Of a DNA stretch of 64,000 nt, positions 61,401-64,000 are shown piece after piece. The stretch lies in assembly GCA_019096065.1 (NCBI GenBank), contig JAGUCH010000001.1, positions 13,082,001 through 13,146,000 on the forward strand, in the 5' to 3' direction. Numbering within the stretch: the first letter of the stretch is position 1; every line of letters begins with the position of its first letter. Origin of the DNA: Paracyclopina nana. Taxonomy: Eukaryota; Arthropoda; Copepoda; Cyclopoida; Cyclopettidae. Under the pieces are notes generated by a model. That model had not been told where the DNA came from. It searched no databases and saw only the letters and a program-made list of their open reading frames with translations. The translations under genes were made by a program, and so were the position numbers.

Positions 61401-64000
61401 TGCAAAAAGTAAGAAAATAGAAAGCAAGTCACGGAACCTTGAGTAATGCTACACTGACATGGATTGATTCCCCACATTCCCAGACTGATCAAGATACTAT
61501 GTGGACGTTCTAAAGAAAATTATTGACTTAAACAACAATGTTTTCACAAGTCCTGAAAAAACCTCAAAAGTAATTCGAAGCATCTTCAAAGCTCCCATTA
61601 GTTCTGGAATTTTTTAAGCTCACTTTTCTCCATTGCTGCTAGGCTCAGGATTGATGGAAATGAAAGCTTTCAGCATCATTCAATTTGAATTTGGGTGACA
61701 AGATGAGAAAGCAAATGAAAAATGTGATTTGGGAAGCAGAAAAGAGCTAGCTGCGGATGGAGGTACACTAAAGAAGATGGAATGGCACTGTTTACTTTTT
61801 GCTACGCGTGTCAACGGGGCTTAATGAAGTAGCGTGCACGCCACCCTCTCTTCCTTCGGTCCAAATGAGGCAGAAAAAAGGAGGAAAAACTTAAAAATTC
61901 CGTACATGTCAAAAATCTTTGAATGAAGCCATTAACGTCGGTTTGGCAGCTTTCCATAAATACGCGCTCACCCAAACAATAAAATAGAAAACAAGTCAGT
62001 TTGACTGCTGCCAATGTCTGCATCTGGCATCATTGTTAAAAACATTCTCCAAAGGAAATAGTTATGCTCTACGTTTTTCTGGTCAGCAGCAGCAGCAGCC
62101 TTAATGCACTCACCAGGAAAAAAGGTTTGGGAATTTTTACTTGGACCAGCTGCTTTTATAGCCCTTTGAAAAGAAATTGTAAATTATGAGATGAGTGACC
62201 CGAATCTGGTTGAATGCACTCTCTTGGCATTCAAGCAAGTTTTCAAATGTCAAAGTGCCACGAGGTTCGCCGGCGTACGCGAGCAACTGGGATTTTCTAA
62301 AGTAGGCCTAGCACTTTTTCCTACCTGCCATCGCACACTGGGGGAGCTTTTCTGATCGAAAAACACTGTGAGCTTGATTCAATTATTTTCTTAGCGATCC
62401 AATGGAAGCCTTTTCATTTTTGAGGCAACGAAGCGCGCAGCTGTTTTTGGCCTGCGCGGCCCAGTGTGCACTAGAGCACGATAGCTGCTAATCCGTAACA
62501 GTTTGCTGACCATTCATTTCTTGAGAGACTTCAACTTGATGGTGGTGCTGGTAAAACAGTTCAACTTTACTTGGTTTCTAATTCTCAGTGTCCAGTAAGC
62601 TGCTGCCTCGATCTCTTGGCTGTTGAGCAAACTGGTTTGCCGCCGGACTGCTGCGCATGCAGCTATAAGCCAGGTTTTGAATATTTAGGCTTTAAAAGCT
62701 GGATTCCTGGGAGAACATTATCATCTGTCATTTCAAACTGTGCAAGATTTGATGTAATTCTAGGAATTTTACTATTTTTACTCTAGTCCAACTAAGCTAT
62801 GCGGCGCGATGCAGCCCAAATGAATTTATTACGTAATGGACGTGGTAAGAACTGTCAAACTAGATTCAACCTGAAATTCTACCCTGGCTTTGATCATTGA
62901 TAACCTAAGGTTACAAAATTCTTGAAATGTACTCTTCTCTGCTGCTGGGCCACGAAGACGGAGGCTAGGTTTTGTTGCGAATAACCCATTCAATTTGCGC
63001 CAATTGTTTACATTTCAACTCACGCGCTTGTTGGGCTGAAGCTGCTCCTTTTCAATTGACAGCATTTAGCACGGGCTGACTGACGACGTATTCTTGGAAT
63101 TCTGAGAAATGCAAGAAGATTTCCACCTCCTTAACGATTTTTTTGTGACTCATTCTACTGCTAGCCTATATGCATGTGGCGTGCTACGTGGATCAGCCTC
63201 ATTGTTGCCAGTGTGAGTCATTTCTACTATTAACACAGATGATGATGACATTATCTTATTTCTTAAAGCTATTATTTCCGGCATCGCAGTTTATGCAGGG
63301 CTTCAGCTAAATTCTTTCTTTATTATCTTTTCTTGGAAGATCCTTGTCTAGATTGTGAAAAAGAGAAGCCTAATTGGGAATCCCCGCCCACCCATTTTGA
63401 CAGCCTTGATCTAAGTAGTGACCAATAAGTGATTAATTTGCCTGCTGCTGTAGCAAAAAAGTGCAGATGACGAGGTCGTGAGAAAAGTAAAACTTGGAAC
63501 GCATCCTGAAATGTTTTCTTGCAACAAGAAGACAGCTTACAGCTTTCGTTTTACTGCTCCGTGTACGTATGTAGTAGTACTCAGCTTGAAGTGCTGCATG
63601 TCTTTTTTGCATCTCTCTGTTTGTCCCGTTCTTTTGTCACAATGACCTATTTTTGGCGAAAAGTGTCCGCAGAACTTGTTTAGAAAGCCAGCAACAGCTT
63701 CTATTGCCATCAATTTGCGAATTCTTGGCTTCATTTCGCAACTTGCGCCGCGACTTGCTAAAAAGAAGCTAGCCGAGGGACGTGTCTTGAAAAGTCCACC
63801 GAAAAAACACTTGTGGCTTTTATCACTTGCAAAACACGTGCTTTTATGCGGGGCAACGGAGCGAACAAAAAATAATATGAATTTTCCTGCATAATAGAGA
63901 AGGGTGCAAAATCCTTGCTCGCTCACACGCTTCAAAAAAAAAATATCGTAGCTTTGCAGGTAGAAGCACTTCTTTTTGTGACTTATTATTATCAGGGAAC

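Larger units (their letters stand above)
37452..64000. other. 26.5-kb region without recognisable genes
   Basis: Both strands were read. Open frames stay at or below about 130 codons, with no domain, signal peptide plus splice context, or family likeness. Simple repeats are scattered: GCT/AGC runs at about 41471-41485, 46891-46909 and 62084-62100, and (GC)7 at 61381-61394. GGCC-rich sequence occurs near 58.9-60.3 kb. No tRNA with a proper B box was found. It may be intergenic or an intron of a gene whose exons lie outside. Confidence 0.5.

Overview
This is a eukaryotic window, almost certainly from an arthropod and probably a crustacean or a basal hexapod. The main evidence is a spliced ionotropic receptor of the IR25a family, a co-receptor known only from protostomes. 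Introns in all spliced genes are very short (51-81 nt where both ends could be placed in the receptor genes). No bacterial gene organisation, rRNA, tRNA or CRISPR was seen. The species cannot be named from the sequence.

Layout. (1) From 1 to 8218, on the minus strand, lies a Ty3/gypsy-type LTR retroelement, cut by the left window edge. Its order is LTR (7976-8218), primer-binding site, gag, protease, reverse transcriptase, RNase H and integrase, then a third envelope-like region. It is broken by many frameshifts. (2) From 8219 to 12550 there are two head-to-tail IR25a-like genes on the minus strand. The upstream copy (9567-12550) is complete in eight exons and codes for 861 residues. The downstream copy (8210-9079) keeps only the signal peptide and part of the amino-terminal domain, because the LTR element sits directly against it. 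The LTR supplies the stop codon. (3) From 12934 to 13921 is a complete four-exon Bax inhibitor-1 gene (TMBIM6 family, 236 residues). (4) From 15942 to 17465 is a three-exon MYND-finger gene (435 residues) of unknown specific function. (5) From 32615 to 34661 is a secreted cysteine-rich repeat protein with a Thr-rich linker; its first coding exon could not be placed.

The rest, about 15 kb between 17.5 and 32.6 kb and about 29 kb after 34.7 kb, has no recognisable gene. It holds three non-autonomous DNA elements with clear terminal inverted repeats (24787-25414, 29887-30177 and 36732-37451), simple repeats and small palindromes.

All four gene loci are on the minus strand. Nothing suggests a shared pathway among them: the receptors act in sensory neurons, Bax inhibitor-1 in the endoplasmic reticulum membrane, and the cysteine-rich protein outside the cell. 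The main story is a tandem duplication of a normally single-copy co-receptor, intron differences between the copies, and disruption of one copy by an LTR element. Exon boundaries were assigned by eye from GT/AG sites, phase and family alignment from memory; no search or RNA evidence was available.
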